64,000 bases of DNA. Source: a virus. The position numbers were made by a program, and so were the translations under genes. Shown here piece by piece: positions 9,721 to 16,796 of the stretch. The DNA lies in the IMG/VR virus record IMGVR_UViG_3300025168_000038, positions 1-64,000 of that record. One strand, 5' to 3'. Under the pieces are notes generated by a model. It saw nothing but the letters and a program-made list of their open reading frames with translations. It did not search any database and was not told the origin of the DNA. Positions within the stretch are counted from its first letter, which is position 1. Each line of letters opens with the position of its first letter.

Positions 9721-10051
9721 GTTCTTGATTTTTAATTACTTGTTCCATAACCTTTTCTTCTTGTTCTTCCGTTGCCATTGCTTTCCAATATGTCTTAGGA
9801 CATTCAGATGATAATGATCTTATTTTAAATGCTAAACTACAACCACAATCTGAACAACATGGTTGTGTGCCTGGAGCAACACAGCTATCTCCAAATGCAT
9901 CAAACATAGAACACTCAATACATATTTGATATCTCTCTGTAGCTACAGCTTCTACATGCTCTTTCCTAAATATATTATTCTTTATACCTTCTGTGATTTT
10001 ATCTACATTCTTAAATATACCTAAAAGATTTTTAATATTATATGCTGCCAT
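9710..10051 (-). CDS. Cysteine-rich, probably zinc-binding protein
   Basis: 113 residues with eight cysteines between residues 44 and 84 (CIEC at 44-47, C57, then CCSDCGC at 65-71, C84), spaced like one or two treble-clef or zinc-ribbon sites. The N terminus is helical and the C terminus is a charged helix. It overlaps the IHF-like gene by 14 bases. Such Cys-rich proteins recur in Bacteroidota phages, but I know of no assigned role. Metal binding is inferred from cysteine spacing. Confidence 0.7.
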   Translation of the reverse strand: MAAYNIKNLLGIFKNVDKITEGIKNNIFRKEHVEAVATERYQICIECSMFDAFGDSCVAPGTQPCCSDCGCSLAFKIRSLSSECPKTYWKAMATEEQEEKVMEQVIKNQEHEK

Positions 10052-10412
10052 TTTTATTATTCTTAAAGTTTTTTTTATCTATTATACTTTTTTCAATTTG
10101 TTCTCTTGCTTTTTCCATATTATCAATATTTAATTGTATGTCTTCACTTTTAGCAAAACCATTATAAGTTCTTTTAGCTATGTTACCCAACATACTTTTA
10201 TTCCTCTTTATAGCTTTATCAAGTTTACTCTTTCTTAAAATAAAAGTACCTAATCCATCCACTTGGATTCTAGGATACTGTAAATTAGATAAATGTTTTC
10301 TTAGCTTAGCATAATAAAAAGCAATAAAATCATCTACCACTGATTGATGAACACCAACTTCTTCTGCTATTTTTTCTTTAAACTCTTTATGCTTCTTGGG
10401 ATTCATTACCAA
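10038..10412 (-). CDS. IHF/HU-like DNA-binding protein
   Basis: 124 residues. Residues 1-75 follow the HU/IHF fold: a helix pair (EFKEKIAEEVGVHQSVVDDFIAFYYAKLRKHL), then PRIQVDGLGTFILRKSK, which matches the G-x-G-T-F-x-x-R-K strand signature. HU/IHF proteins bend DNA; an IHF-like subunit is a recurrent gene of crAss-like phages and may serve packaging, replication or transcription. The C-terminal tail is basic. It overlaps genes on both sides. Family call is good; the job in this phage is unknown. Confidence 0.75.
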   Translation of the reverse strand: MVMNPKKHKEFKEKIAEEVGVHQSVVDDFIAFYYAKLRKHLSNLQYPRIQVDGLGTFILRKSKLDKAIKRNKSMLGNIAKRTYNGFAKSEDIQLNIDNMEKAREQIEKSIIDKKNFKNNKNGSI

Positions 10413-10758
10413 GTATTTTATAATCCAACAATACTAAACCATCCTTTTGAATATTCATATCTTTATTAATAGAAATAGTCTTTTTATTTATGCCACTTTT
10501 TTTAAGTAATCCTTTTTTTTCTGCTTTAGTAATTGCATTTCTTGCAGACTGTGGACTTTTAAATATATTGTCATTAACAAGTTTAATACAAAACTTAGTT
10601 AATTCTATATTATCATCCTTAGAAAGACGCATAAGAAATTTTAAATCAGAATTACTTATAATTATTTGTTTAAAAAAACAATAAGTCATTATTTGATACA
10701 TTACACATGTATCTAAATTAACTTTTAATTTTAAATCTATTTTATTTACTAATGCCAT
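10387..10758 (-). CDS. Hypothetical, possible winged-helix protein
   Basis: 123 residues, basic. The segment SPQSARNAITKAEKKGLLKKSG followed by beta-like TISINKDMNI looks like the recognition helix and wing of a winged helix. The gene overlaps the IHF-like gene by 26 bases and is 1 base from the endolysin gene. Pairing with an IHF-like gene suggests a DNA-related role. This is a fold guess from pattern only. Confidence 0.55.
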   Translation of the reverse strand: MALVNKIDLKLKVNLDTCVMYQIMTYCFFKQIIISNSDLKFLMRLSKDDNIELTKFCIKLVNDNIFKSPQSARNAITKAEKKGLLKKSGINKKTISINKDMNIQKDGLVLLDYKILGNESQEA

Positions 10759-10759
10759 A

Positions 10760-11683
10760 TTATAAACTCATTATCATATCAACAAAGTCTGGATGTGGAT
10801 AACAATCCATTTTATCTTTCCTTACGTTGGTATGTGTTAACAAACCTTCTATTTTACCATAGTATGCTTCTTCTTGAAAATCAAATCCTTTTGTAACACC
10901 ATATTTTTTTATAAACTGTTTAAGTCCTAATCTAATATCTATATTATCTCTTTCACCTACAAACTTAATCCACTTTTCAGTTTCATTAATTTGTTTATCA
11001 GAATAAGAATGCCAATGCATCTTACCTCTAAACATTTCTTTTAACTCTGTTACCTGATCATCTTGACATATACTATTAACATAGGTAGCTTTAGTGATAC
11101 TATCTAAATATCCCATACTACATATTTCCAGTCCTACAGAATGTTTGTTCATAAAACCAGAACCTGTCTTTCCTAAATGATAAGCTTGATTCCCTGTATC
11201 AAATGCCTGAACCATTACACCATCATGTTCATCATTGCCATTTCTGTGATTAATGCCACCTAAAACAAATTCAGTAGCAATTCTACCTCTTTTATCTCTA
11301 CCCCACATGTCTACACAAGCATAAGGATTAGAGTTACCAGCAGTATGATGTAAAAATATATAATGATTTTTTATAGGTCCTTTTACATATTCACCTTTTG
11401 GTAAAAAATATTTATGTATAGTTTGATTAAAGTTTGTAACGTAATGTTGTTTAGATAAATCATTATCTTCATCAATCTCTTCAGATAACTTAAATGGTGT
11501 ACTAATGAGTAATGTCCATGTCTGTGATCCAACTATACCATCAGCTACTAAACCATTGCTTAGTTGAAATCTTATAACATGTTTTTCTGTTTGAGGACCA
11601 AAATGACCATCTTGAGGTATATTAAGTTTAAGTTGTAACTTCTTTACCTCTATATTTTTATCACCTAACTTAAGAAGTCTCAT
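10760..11683 (-). CDS. Endolysin: N-acetylmuramoyl-L-alanine amidase with peptidoglycan-binding domain
   Basis: 307 residues. Residues 1-60 form a PG_binding_1 domain (LGDKNIEVKKLQLKL, DGHFGPQTEKHVIRFQ, DGIVGSQTW). From about residue 105 an Amidase_2/PGRP-type catalytic domain follows: YIFLHHTAGN supplies the first zinc His, and later His/Cys positions lie in QAYHLGKTG and the MDCYPHPDF end. It would cleave the bond between muramic acid and L-Ala to lyse the cell. There is no signal peptide, so it needs a holin or similar route; the holin-like gene lies far away at 47449-47850. A small lipoprotein gene follows the same operon upstream. Confidence 0.88.
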   Translation of the reverse strand: MRLLKLGDKNIEVKKLQLKLNIPQDGHFGPQTEKHVIRFQLSNGLVADGIVGSQTWTLLISTPFKLSEEIDEDNDLSKQHYVTNFNQTIHKYFLPKGEYVKGPIKNHYIFLHHTAGNSNPYACVDMWGRDKRGRIATEFVLGGINHRNGNDEHDGVMVQAFDTGNQAYHLGKTGSGFMNKHSVGLEICSMGYLDSITKATYVNSICQDDQVTELKEMFRGKMHWHSYSDKQINETEKWIKFVGERDNIDIRLGLKQFIKKYGVTKGFDFQEEAYYGKIEGLLTHTNVRKDKMDCYPHPDFVDMIMSL

Positions 11684-11684
11684 A

Positions 11685-11984
11685 CTATCCTATATTAGAT
11701 GCTGCTTTTTCCATTGCTTCTTTAAATGCTTTTGCATCTTCAGAGTCTGGGGCTGCGTTATCACCTTCTTTAGAAGCAGCATATGCTTGAGCTAAATACA
11801 TTTGTGCTTGCATTCTTTCTGCTCTTGCCTTTTCTATTGTAGCTAATAGATCTTCATATTCAGCTTGTACAGTTAAATGAGGTATATTATCTTTATAAAA
11901 AGATGTGATTTCTTCTCTACGTGCTGCTAATTCTTCTTTGCTTAATTGTGGATCCTTATTTGGATCAAGATTTAATTCTGCCAT
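11685..11984 (-). CDS. Hypothetical helical protein
   Basis: 99 residues, Ala/Glu-rich and almost wholly helical, with a central coiled-coil-like stretch (YEDLLATIEKARAERMQAQMYL). No membrane segment. It lies 1 base from the endolysin start. A structural or lysis-accessory role is possible but unsupported. Confidence 0.65.
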   Translation of the reverse strand: MAELNLDPNKDPQLSKEELAARREEITSFYKDNIPHLTVQAEYEDLLATIEKARAERMQAQMYLAQAYAASKEGDNAAPDSEDAKAFKEAMEKAASNIG

Positions 11985-12057
11985 TTTAATTTTTTTAGGT
12001 TAAACTAATACAAACATACATAATTAGTTTAAATAAAAAAAGTTTAAGACATTAATT

Positions 12058-12348
12058 TTACCACTTTACTTTATCTGCCCAGTATGCAGCACTCATTTTA
12101 CCTTTGGCAATATTTCTTCCGTGTCTTGCTTTAAAACTTTTACGTCTTGCTTTTTGTTTAGCAGATTCACCTGCTTTAGGTTTACCTGCAGTTTTTACAC
12201 CTTGTTGACCAAAACGTATAGTTTTAACTTTGTCTCCTTGTTTAGCAACAACTACATGTGACTTTTTTGGATGTGAAGGAGTTCTTTTAGGTTTGTTATA
12301 ACCTGACACTCCTGCTTTTGTTAACCTACTATCTTTTTTTGAAGCCAT
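12058..12348 (-). CDS. Basic conserved phage protein, DUF6321-like
   Basis: 96 residues, strongly basic. The pattern VSGYNKPKRTPSHPKKSH, VKTIRFGQQGV, then KARRKSFKARHGRNIAKG and KMSAAYWADKVKW matches a small protein common in marine phages that I recall as DUF6321. Function is not established; charge suggests nucleic-acid contact, and a virion DNA-condensing role has been an attractive guess. It lies 2 bases before a second basic protein gene. Confidence 0.75.
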   Translation of the reverse strand: MASKKDSRLTKAGVSGYNKPKRTPSHPKKSHVVVAKQGDKVKTIRFGQQGVKTAGKPKAGESAKQKARRKSFKARHGRNIAKGKMSAAYWADKVKW

Positions 12349-12350
12349 AA

Positions 12351-12593
12351 TTATCTATTTTTACCTTTGTGTAAACCATGACTAGCATGTTGTTTACCTT
12401 TTTTTGTAGCAGCTCTTTTCTTAGCGTTTGCTGCAGCTAATTTCTTTTTACCTTTCTTAGTACTCTTCAACTTAGAAATAGTCTTAGACGGAGCATATAC
12501 TTCACCAGTGTCAGAAGATTTCTTTCCGCTTGCAGTTCTCCATTTCTGTTTGGTCCATCTAGTAAGACTTTTTTGTTGTTTAGTCTTTGCCAT
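12351..12593 (-). CDS. Small Lys-rich basic protein
   Basis: 80 residues with long Lys/Ala/Thr-rich runs (KKGKKKLAAANAKKRAATKKGK) resembling a histone tail or ribosomal-protein-like extension. Its start overlaps the end of a tiny lipoprotein gene by 14 bases. Likely DNA-binding by charge; no known family recognised. Part of a run of four small basic proteins at the promoter-proximal end of the head operon. Confidence 0.7.
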   Translation of the reverse strand: MAKTKQQKSLTRWTKQKWRTASGKKSSDTGEVYAPSKTISKLKSTKKGKKKLAAANAKKRAATKKGKQHASHGLHKGKNR

Positions 12594-12690
12594 TATTGCA
12601 TATTATATCTTTATTTTGTGAGCAACACTCTTTTGGTGCTGCACATGCTGCTAATGTAAATAACAGAAATATTATTATTTTTTTACTCAT
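12580..12690 (-). CDS. Tiny lipoprotein, possible outer spanin
   Basis: 36 residues. It begins MSKKIIIFLLFTLAACAAPK: two Lys, a hydrophobic core and a lipobox TLAAC with the acylated Cys at 16, then a short Cys-containing polar tail. Lipid attachment and export are therefore likely. The ATG overlaps the upstream stop as ATGA, implying translational coupling, and the end overlaps the next gene by 14 bases. Small lipoproteins near an endolysin often act as outer spanins (Rz1 type) that help fuse membranes at lysis; the endolysin lies about 900 bases downstream. No inner-spanin partner is adjacent, so a different envelope role remains open. Confidence 0.65.
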   Translation of the reverse strand: MSKKIIIFLLFTLAACAAPKECCSQNKDIICNNGKD

Positions 12691-12857
12691 TTTTTCTTAG
12701 CTTTAAGTTTTGCTGTTTTAGATAAGTCTTTAAAATGAACTAAAGGCTTACTAGTCTTGGAATGTGTCTTACCAGTATGTAGCTTACCATTTGCCATTTT
12801 GTGACTACCACCTTTCCATTCAGTTCCGTTTTTTAAATAATGTTTTACACCTTTCAT
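12687..12857 (-). CDS. Small basic protein
   Basis: 56 residues from the ATG at 12857 (MKGVKHYLKNGTEWKGGSH). A longer upstream reading would overlap the next gene's coding region heavily, so the internal ATG is preferred. The product is Lys/His-rich and ends KAKKK. The pattern NGTEWKGGSHKMANGKLHTGKTHS is seen in many marine phage genomes as a small conserved protein of unknown role. Its TGA stop is shared with the start of the lipoprotein gene. Confidence 0.65.
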   Translation of the reverse strand: MKGVKHYLKNGTEWKGGSHKMANGKLHTGKTHSKTSKPLVHFKDLSKTAKLKAKKK

Positions 12858-12861
12858 AATT

Positions 12862-13056
12862 TTATTTTTTTGATTTATATCCGCCTCCGTTTGATTTATA
12901 TCTTTTTGCAAGCATTTGAGCTTTACGTGCAGACCATTGACCAGGAGCACCACCTTTACCACCAGCCTTAATTGAATTAAATAATCTCTTACGCATTGTG
13001 GGTTTAGTATAGTTTCCTGAACTATTTACCGTACTTTTCTTTTTTTTAACTGCCAT
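12862..13056 (-). CDS. Small basic protein, DUF5872-like
   Basis: 64 residues. The segment RKRLFNSIKAGGKGGAPGQW followed by SARKAQMLAKRYKSNGGGY matches a conserved phage motif that I recall as DUF5872. Strongly basic ends suggest nucleic-acid binding. The start ATG abuts the stop of the gene before it. Role unknown. Confidence 0.7.
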   Translation of the reverse strand: MAVKKKKSTVNSSGNYTKPTMRKRLFNSIKAGGKGGAPGQWSARKAQMLAKRYKSNGGGYKSKK

Positions 13057-13373
13057 TATTCTGATATTTGCGGATAAGACTTTTCCATTATTTTTTGTAG
13101 TTTAGCACATTTTTCATACTCCTCCGAGTCTATGTAGTGAAAGATCATATTCTCTAGTTGTTCCTGTGTAGGTCCAGCTATTGGGTCGTAAGCCATTACT
13201 GCCTCATGCCCTTTGTCAAACTTCTTTTCAAGTAAGTCATCAAAAGTTATTTGATTAGTTAAAACAAAATAAGAATTATTATATGCTGTATCTAAGATTA
13301 CTTGATCTAGTTGCATTTGTTCAAATTCTGTTAAACCTTCTTCATGCTCAGGTTCATTATCCCATTGTGACAT
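13056..13373 (-). CDS. Acidic hypothetical protein, first gene of the head operon
   Basis: 105 residues, acidic and helical, no membrane segment. It is the promoter-proximal gene of the minus-strand head operon and sits next to the divergent control region. The C-terminal half (SEEYEKCAKLQKIMEKSYP) resembles the UVR-like helix pair found in small phage proteins. Its acidity contrasts with the four basic proteins that follow. Function unknown. Confidence 0.65.
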   Translation of the reverse strand: MSQWDNEPEHEEGLTEFEQMQLDQVILDTAYNNSYFVLTNQITFDDLLEKKFDKGHEAVMAYDPIAGPTQEQLENMIFHYIDSEEYEKCAKLQKIMEKSYPQISE

Positions 13374-13603
13374 AAGTTTTGTTTTTAGTTATACTACATC
13401 TATAAGAATAATATACTAAAATTTCTAGTCCCATAAAAATTATTTAGCACTAACATGCCCCCCACCTGATTAAAAAAATTTCATCCCCCACCAAAGTTAT
13501 GTATTTTGCGTGCTATGTACCTCCTCCCCTTTTGCTCCCCACCTTATAATTGTGGTTGGGTTACCCCCCGTAATATTTCCACGTTAATTAAAATTTATTA
13601 ATT
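13374..13603. promoter_or_regulatory. Divergent control region with C-runs (G-runs on minus strand)
   Basis: This 230-base spacer separates the minus-strand head operon from the plus-strand early block. In an AT-rich genome it carries six C-rich clusters: C6 at 13458-13463, C5 at 13485-13489, CTCCTCCCC at 13521-13529, C4 at 13537-13540 and C6 at 13564-13569. Three of them share the form C4-6-ACC (13458-13466, 13485-13492, 13537-13543), read as GGTGGGG on the other strand. Promoters for both directions must lie here or nearby. The repeats could be binding sites, origin iterons or G-quadruplex formers. Confidence 0.6.
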
Positions 13604-13999
13604 ATGTTATATTTTTATTCCTTAAATCAAGGACAACGTACAGACGGTACTCAATTCCGTTCTATTATTGCAACTGACAAACCAGTTGCACAAACTAAGA
13701 CAGTATCAATAGGTACGCAATCTGCAGGTGCAGGTGCTAATCTAAGAGCTGTCAAATATGGTGCATTTAACCCACAAGATGACAATGGTCAACAGTTATC
13801 AGCTGACAATCCTTGGTGGGATAGTTTCATAGAAGATTTCTCCATTGATATGGAAAATCCTACTAGGTCTACTGAAAGATTTAAAACGTACCAAGGTAGC
13901 TTTGGTATATTGTCAGAAGATTTAGAACTGTCAGATACCAATGTAGTTAAATCAGATGGTACTACTGCAGATAATCTTTACTATGTGAAAACTAAGTAG
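13604..13999 (+). CDS. Hypothetical protein isolated in the control region
   Basis: 131 residues, soluble, Thr/Ser/Asp-rich (SIGTQSAGAGANLRAVKYGA), with no motif I recognise. It stands alone between two non-coding regions and is followed at once by a strong hairpin terminator, so it is a single-gene transcript, probably strongly expressed early. The A/T-rich start TTAATTATG lacks a Shine-Dalgarno site. A phage regulator or host-takeover protein would fit the position, but nothing in the sequence shows it. Confidence 0.7.
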   Translation: MLYFYSLNQGQRTDGTQFRSIIATDKPVAQTKTVSIGTQSAGAGANLRAVKYGAFNPQDDNGQQLSADNPWWDSFIEDFSIDMENPTRSTERFKTYQGSFGILSEDLELSDTNVVKSDGTTADNLYYVKTK

Positions 14000-14005
14000 A
14001 GTAAT

Positions 14006-14031
14006 AAGAGAGAGTGTAATAGCTCTCTCTT
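14006..14031 (+). terminator. Hairpin terminator
   Basis: AAGAGAGAG (14006-14014) pairs perfectly with CTCTCTCTT (14023-14031) around an 8-base loop, followed by TGTTTTTCT. It lies 7 bases after the stop at 13999. Confidence 0.8.
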
Positions 14032-14389
14032 TGTTTTTCTTATGCAATCTGTCACATGTTTGTGGTTTTCCACTACATACTGACACATGTTTCCCGTTTT
14101 GCTCTCCTTTCCTCTTGTTTGCTCCCTTTCTTTTGATTGTATGCATAACATGTACATTAAAGTGAGTGTTAAACTGTATGTACCTGGTCTCATATCCACA
14201 TATTACCACTATTTACCACATAATAATAATCATAGCTACTTATAATATATATATAGCTAGCAACAATACAAGTGTAACTATTACACACAACAATACAACA
14301 AGGGTAGTCTATGTCTCTCTCTCTATAGGATAATAGACATAGTACCCGGAATCTTATCAAATAATCTCTAACCAATAACAAAAACAATT
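14032..14389. other. Long non-coding region: direct repeats, pyrimidine tract, leader
   Basis: Bases 14032-14389 hold no supportable gene. They contain a direct repeat CTGWCACATGTTT (14049-14061 and 14080-14092, 31 bases apart, one mismatch), a pyrimidine-rich tract with two TTTGCTCYC copies (14097-14135) that echo one in the 13374-13603 region, an AT-rich stretch with TATATATATA, and a leader hairpin before the LRR gene. The asymmetry and repeats suggest a replication origin or a strong promoter region; neither is proven. Confidence 0.5.
14302..14347 (+). promoter_or_regulatory. Structured leader hairpin before the LRR gene
   Basis: GGGTA and CTATGTCT (14302-14316, two-base GU bulge) pair with AGACATAG and TACCC (14335-14347), a 13-pair stem with an 18-base loop. 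No T-run follows, so it is a leader structure and not a terminator. It ends 42 bases before the ATG at 14390. Confidence 0.55.
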
Positions 14390-15010
14390 ATGAAAAAACT
14401 ATTAATAATCTTATTCATGCCATTAATATCTATGGCACAACAACAAACATATGTACCAGATGATAACTTTGAGGCTGCCTTAGAGTATCTTGGTATAGGT
14501 AACGGAATACCAAATGATGACTTTGTCACTACATCTAACATAAGTGACATAACAAATCTATTAATATATAGTCAAGGTATAGCTGACCTAACAGGCATAG
14601 AAGACTTCCTTAGTTTAAGAGGCCTGAGTGTTCAGGATAACCAATTAACAAGTATAGATCTCAGTAATAATATTGCTTTAAAGATTTTAGATATTAATGA
14701 TAACCAGCTTACACAACTTGATCTAAGCAATAATCCTTTGATAGAAGTACTTCATGCATTCAACAATCCAGGCTTGGAATGTATAAATGTGTATGATATA
14801 ACACAAGCAAATACTTGGTATCCTGCTGTTCTTGATAACAATCAATACTTCAGTGAATCATGCATGTTAACAGACGTAGCTGAAACATACCAGTATAGAA
14901 GACTCGTAAAGATAATAGATCTATGGGGTAATGATGTAGTCAAATATAATCAGGCTGTCTTCTTTATCTATGATGATGGAAGCGTAGAAAGAAAAGTAAT
15001 AATCCAATAA
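14390..15010 (+). CDS. Secreted leucine-rich-repeat protein with flavobacterial-type C terminus
   Basis: 206 residues. A signal peptide spans residues 1-16 (MKKLLIILFMPLISMA), followed by QTYVPDDNFEAALEYLGIG, a start typical of exported flavobacterial LRR proteins. LRR units run from about residue 55 to 125 (LRGLSVQDNQLTSIDLSNN; LDINDNQLTQLDLSNNP). A LECINVYD...YFSESC cap follows, and residues 170-206 (VKIIDLWGNDVV, FFIYDDGSVERKVII) resemble the type-A C-terminal sorting signal of the type IX secretion system. It is the first gene of the early operon, just after a structured leader. Acquisition from a host is likely. It may alter the cell surface or block rival phages; that is inference. Confidence 0.85.
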   Translation: MKKLLIILFMPLISMAQQQTYVPDDNFEAALEYLGIGNGIPNDDFVTTSNISDITNLLIYSQGIADLTGIEDFLSLRGLSVQDNQLTSIDLSNNIALKILDINDNQLTQLDLSNNPLIEVLHAFNNPGLECINVYDITQANTWYPAVLDNNQYFSESCMLTDVAETYQYRRLVKIIDLWGNDVVKYNQAVFFIYDDGSVERKVIIQ

Positions 15011-15020
15011 ATCCGTTATC

Positions 15021-15254
15021 ATGAATCAAAAACAATATGAATCTTTATTAAGATATCTTAGTGAAGAAAGAGCACACCTCAAATTTAAGGAGGATGCAGT
15101 AGAATTAAACACGTATACGGGTGACATTGAGTTTACCCATCATGCAAATAAATATATCAGAGCTGAAGAAGGAGTGTTAGAAATGACCTTTGAACAGTTC
15201 GGATTCAAACCCAAGCAAAGCTTATTAGATAGACTTAAGTGTCTGTTTAATTAA
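15021..15254 (+). CDS. Hypothetical protein
   Basis: 77 residues, acidic, mostly helical (YESLLRYLSEERAHLKFKED), no membrane segment. It lies 10 bases after the LRR gene. No family recognised. Confidence 0.6.
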   Translation: MNQKQYESLLRYLSEERAHLKFKEDAVELNTYTGDIEFTHHANKYIRAEEGVLEMTFEQFGFKPKQSLLDRLKCLFN

Positions 15255-15360
15255 AAACCTATTAGTGATAATAGACTAACAACACCAGCTATTTATGTTA
15301 GATAATAACATGAGTAGTTAGGTCTTGTTTTTGTTTTTGTTAATTGTGGTTAGTTGATAT

Positions 15361-15403
15361 GGCACCTGATACCTTTTCTTAACTTGTTTTGGTGTTAGGT
15401 GCC
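15361..15403 (+). terminator. Long hairpin, probable terminator or regulator
   Basis: GGCACCTGATACC (15361-15373) pairs with GGTGTTAGGTGCC (15391-15403), 13 pairs including two G-U, with a 17-base T-rich loop. It ends 40 bases before the preferred start at 15444. Only a short CTCT tract follows, so terminator function is uncertain. The rest of 15255-15443 holds no clear gene. Confidence 0.6.
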
Positions 15404-15443
15404 CTCTATCATAAATCAAAATACTAATACTAAATTTAAATAT

Positions 15444-15950
15444 ATGCCAAATACTTATAACATATCAAAACAAGCACTAATGAAGTTGCTTAATAAAATA
15501 CTAAATGTACAGGGTCACATGAACACTGATCACATATTCTCTATACTAATGACAGATCTAACTGATCATGCTAAAGAATCTATATTACATCTTGCATACA
15601 TGGATGATGAGTATGCACCATTACAAGTAGGAGACTATTGTATTGTTAAACCTAGATCATATCATCCAGGAAGTGAATTTGAATGGGACATACTAGATGA
15701 TCTCAAACTTAATCCAGGTAATGGCTATGTATATGCCAAAGTTATAGGAGATGGAGGTTGGAGTAGTACTGAGCCATACAATCCATTTCGTTCAACACTA
15801 GAATTAGAACTATTATATCATGATGCTGATGGTGTGCTCAGACCATTCAAAGATTCAATCAACCCAATGGAGTTAACATACGTTGACGTGGATGAGATTA
15901 AATACTTTGATATACTTGATACAGATAAACCAATATCAAATTATGCCTAG
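15444..15950 (+). CDS. Hypothetical protein
   Basis: 168 residues from the ATG at 15444 (MPNTYNISKQALMKLLNK). A GTG at 15399 would extend it by 15 residues but starts inside the hairpin, so the ATG is preferred. The middle, LQVGDYCIVKPRSYHPGSEF, looks like a small beta-barrel (SH3- or DUF-like) segment. Acidic C terminus. No family recognised. Confidence 0.65.
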   Translation: MPNTYNISKQALMKLLNKILNVQGHMNTDHIFSILMTDLTDHAKESILHLAYMDDEYAPLQVGDYCIVKPRSYHPGSEFEWDILDDLKLNPGNGYVYAKVIGDGGWSSTEPYNPFRSTLELELLYHDADGVLRPFKDSINPMELTYVDVDEIKYFDILDTDKPISNYA

Positions 15951-16137
15951 ACTATCATCAGAACTCATAAGAGATGAGTATAACAAATGGAGAAAGACTG
16001 GTGAAGAAACCGGTTTTGGTCCTTATATGAATCAGAAGTACTTCCTTAAAGATATAGAATTAATTAAAGAATTAGATACCAATATGGCTTTACTTAGACT
16101 ATTAAAAGATCATGTACAAGAACAAGACACACTATAA
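15943..16137 (+). CDS. Small hypothetical protein
   Basis: 64 residues from the ATG at 15943 (MPRLSSELIRDEYNKWRKTG), overlapping the preceding stop by 8 bases. Charged and helical; no motif. A start 60 bases upstream would lie inside the previous gene and is less likely. Confidence 0.6.
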   Translation: MPRLSSELIRDEYNKWRKTGEETGFGPYMNQKYFLKDIELIKELDTNMALLRLLKDHVQEQDTL

Positions 16138-16369
16138 GTTTGGAATAGTAACCCAAAAGGTTATATCTGATCCAAGCTTAAGTATACAAGCAAAAGGATT
16201 GTATTCATTACTATCCTGTTATGCAGACAAAGAGAGAAGTTGCTTTCCTTCTTTGTCAACACTAGCTGATACTCTAAATGTAACGCCTGACACAGTCAGC
16301 AGGTACATTAGAGAGTTAAAAGCACATAAATACATAAAGAGAGTTGGTAGAAAGCTATACATAATTTAA
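16112..16369 (+). CDS. Helix-turn-helix DNA-binding protein
   Basis: 85 residues. FGIVTQKVISDPSLSIQAKG then LYSLLSCYADKERSCFPSLS, LADTLNVTPDTVSRYIRELK and HKYIKRVGRKLYI form a MarR/replication-O-like winged helix: helix-turn-helix at about residues 50-70 followed by a wing. Such proteins act in phages as replication initiators or transcription regulators. The end carries the 19-base repeat element directly after the stop. It overlaps the previous gene by 26 bases. Confidence 0.75.
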   Translation: MYKNKTHYKFGIVTQKVISDPSLSIQAKGLYSLLSCYADKERSCFPSLSTLADTLNVTPDTVSRYIRELKAHKYIKRVGRKLYII

Positions 16370-16388
16370 GCGTTAGCTATTATACTGC
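16370..16388 (+). repeat. 19-base element shared with 2795-2812
   Basis: GCGTTAGCTATTATACTGC begins at the base after the TAA stop of the HTH gene. It matches, with one extra T, the element that follows the portal stop on the other strand. A spacer of about 90 AT-rich bases with TTTG and TATT-type promoter-like words follows before the next gene at 16479. Confidence 0.6.
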
Positions 16389-16478
16389 ACTTTATTTTTG
16401 AATTTGAACCAAGATATTTAATTATTATTGTCTCAGAGCAATTTATTATTTTACTTTTGTTAGTATTAAATTAGTAAA

Positions 16479-16751
16479 ATGATAGTACAATTGCCCAATG
16501 GTAGAATAATTGAATGTTCATTAGAACAGTATCTCTCTCTTACAGATCAAGAGGTGCAGGATCTAAATGGATTAAGTTCAGCCTATACCAAAGAAGTGGG
16601 TAATCCTTTTTATAACAGCTTCTCCAGTACAACAACACCTAAGGAAATCAAAGATTCTATAGAGTTTATAGAAGAGTTTGAGCCAGCCTTAGATGAGATG
16701 GAGGCGTTTGAAAAGTTGGAAGACCCGTATTTCCATTCAGATGATGTCTAA
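16479..16751 (+). CDS. Hypothetical acidic protein
   Basis: 90 residues. It begins MIVQLPNGRIIECSLEQYLS, a pattern seen in small phage proteins. The rest is acidic (IEFIEEFEPALDEMEAFEKL). It starts a new transcription segment after a 109-base AT-rich gap. Function unknown. Confidence 0.65.
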   Translation: MIVQLPNGRIIECSLEQYLSLTDQEVQDLNGLSSAYTKEVGNPFYNSFSSTTTPKEIKDSIEFIEEFEPALDEMEAFEKLEDPYFHSDDV

Positions 16752-16796
16752 TAGTTAGACACATTAATCATTTATTAATTTAATAATCAAGAAAAA

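Noticed and set aside
13952-14209. Minus-strand open frame of 85 codons in the non-coding region
   Set aside because: It crosses the terminator and the 131-residue gene end, has no coupling to a neighbour, and its composition follows the purine-rich strand rather than coding usage.
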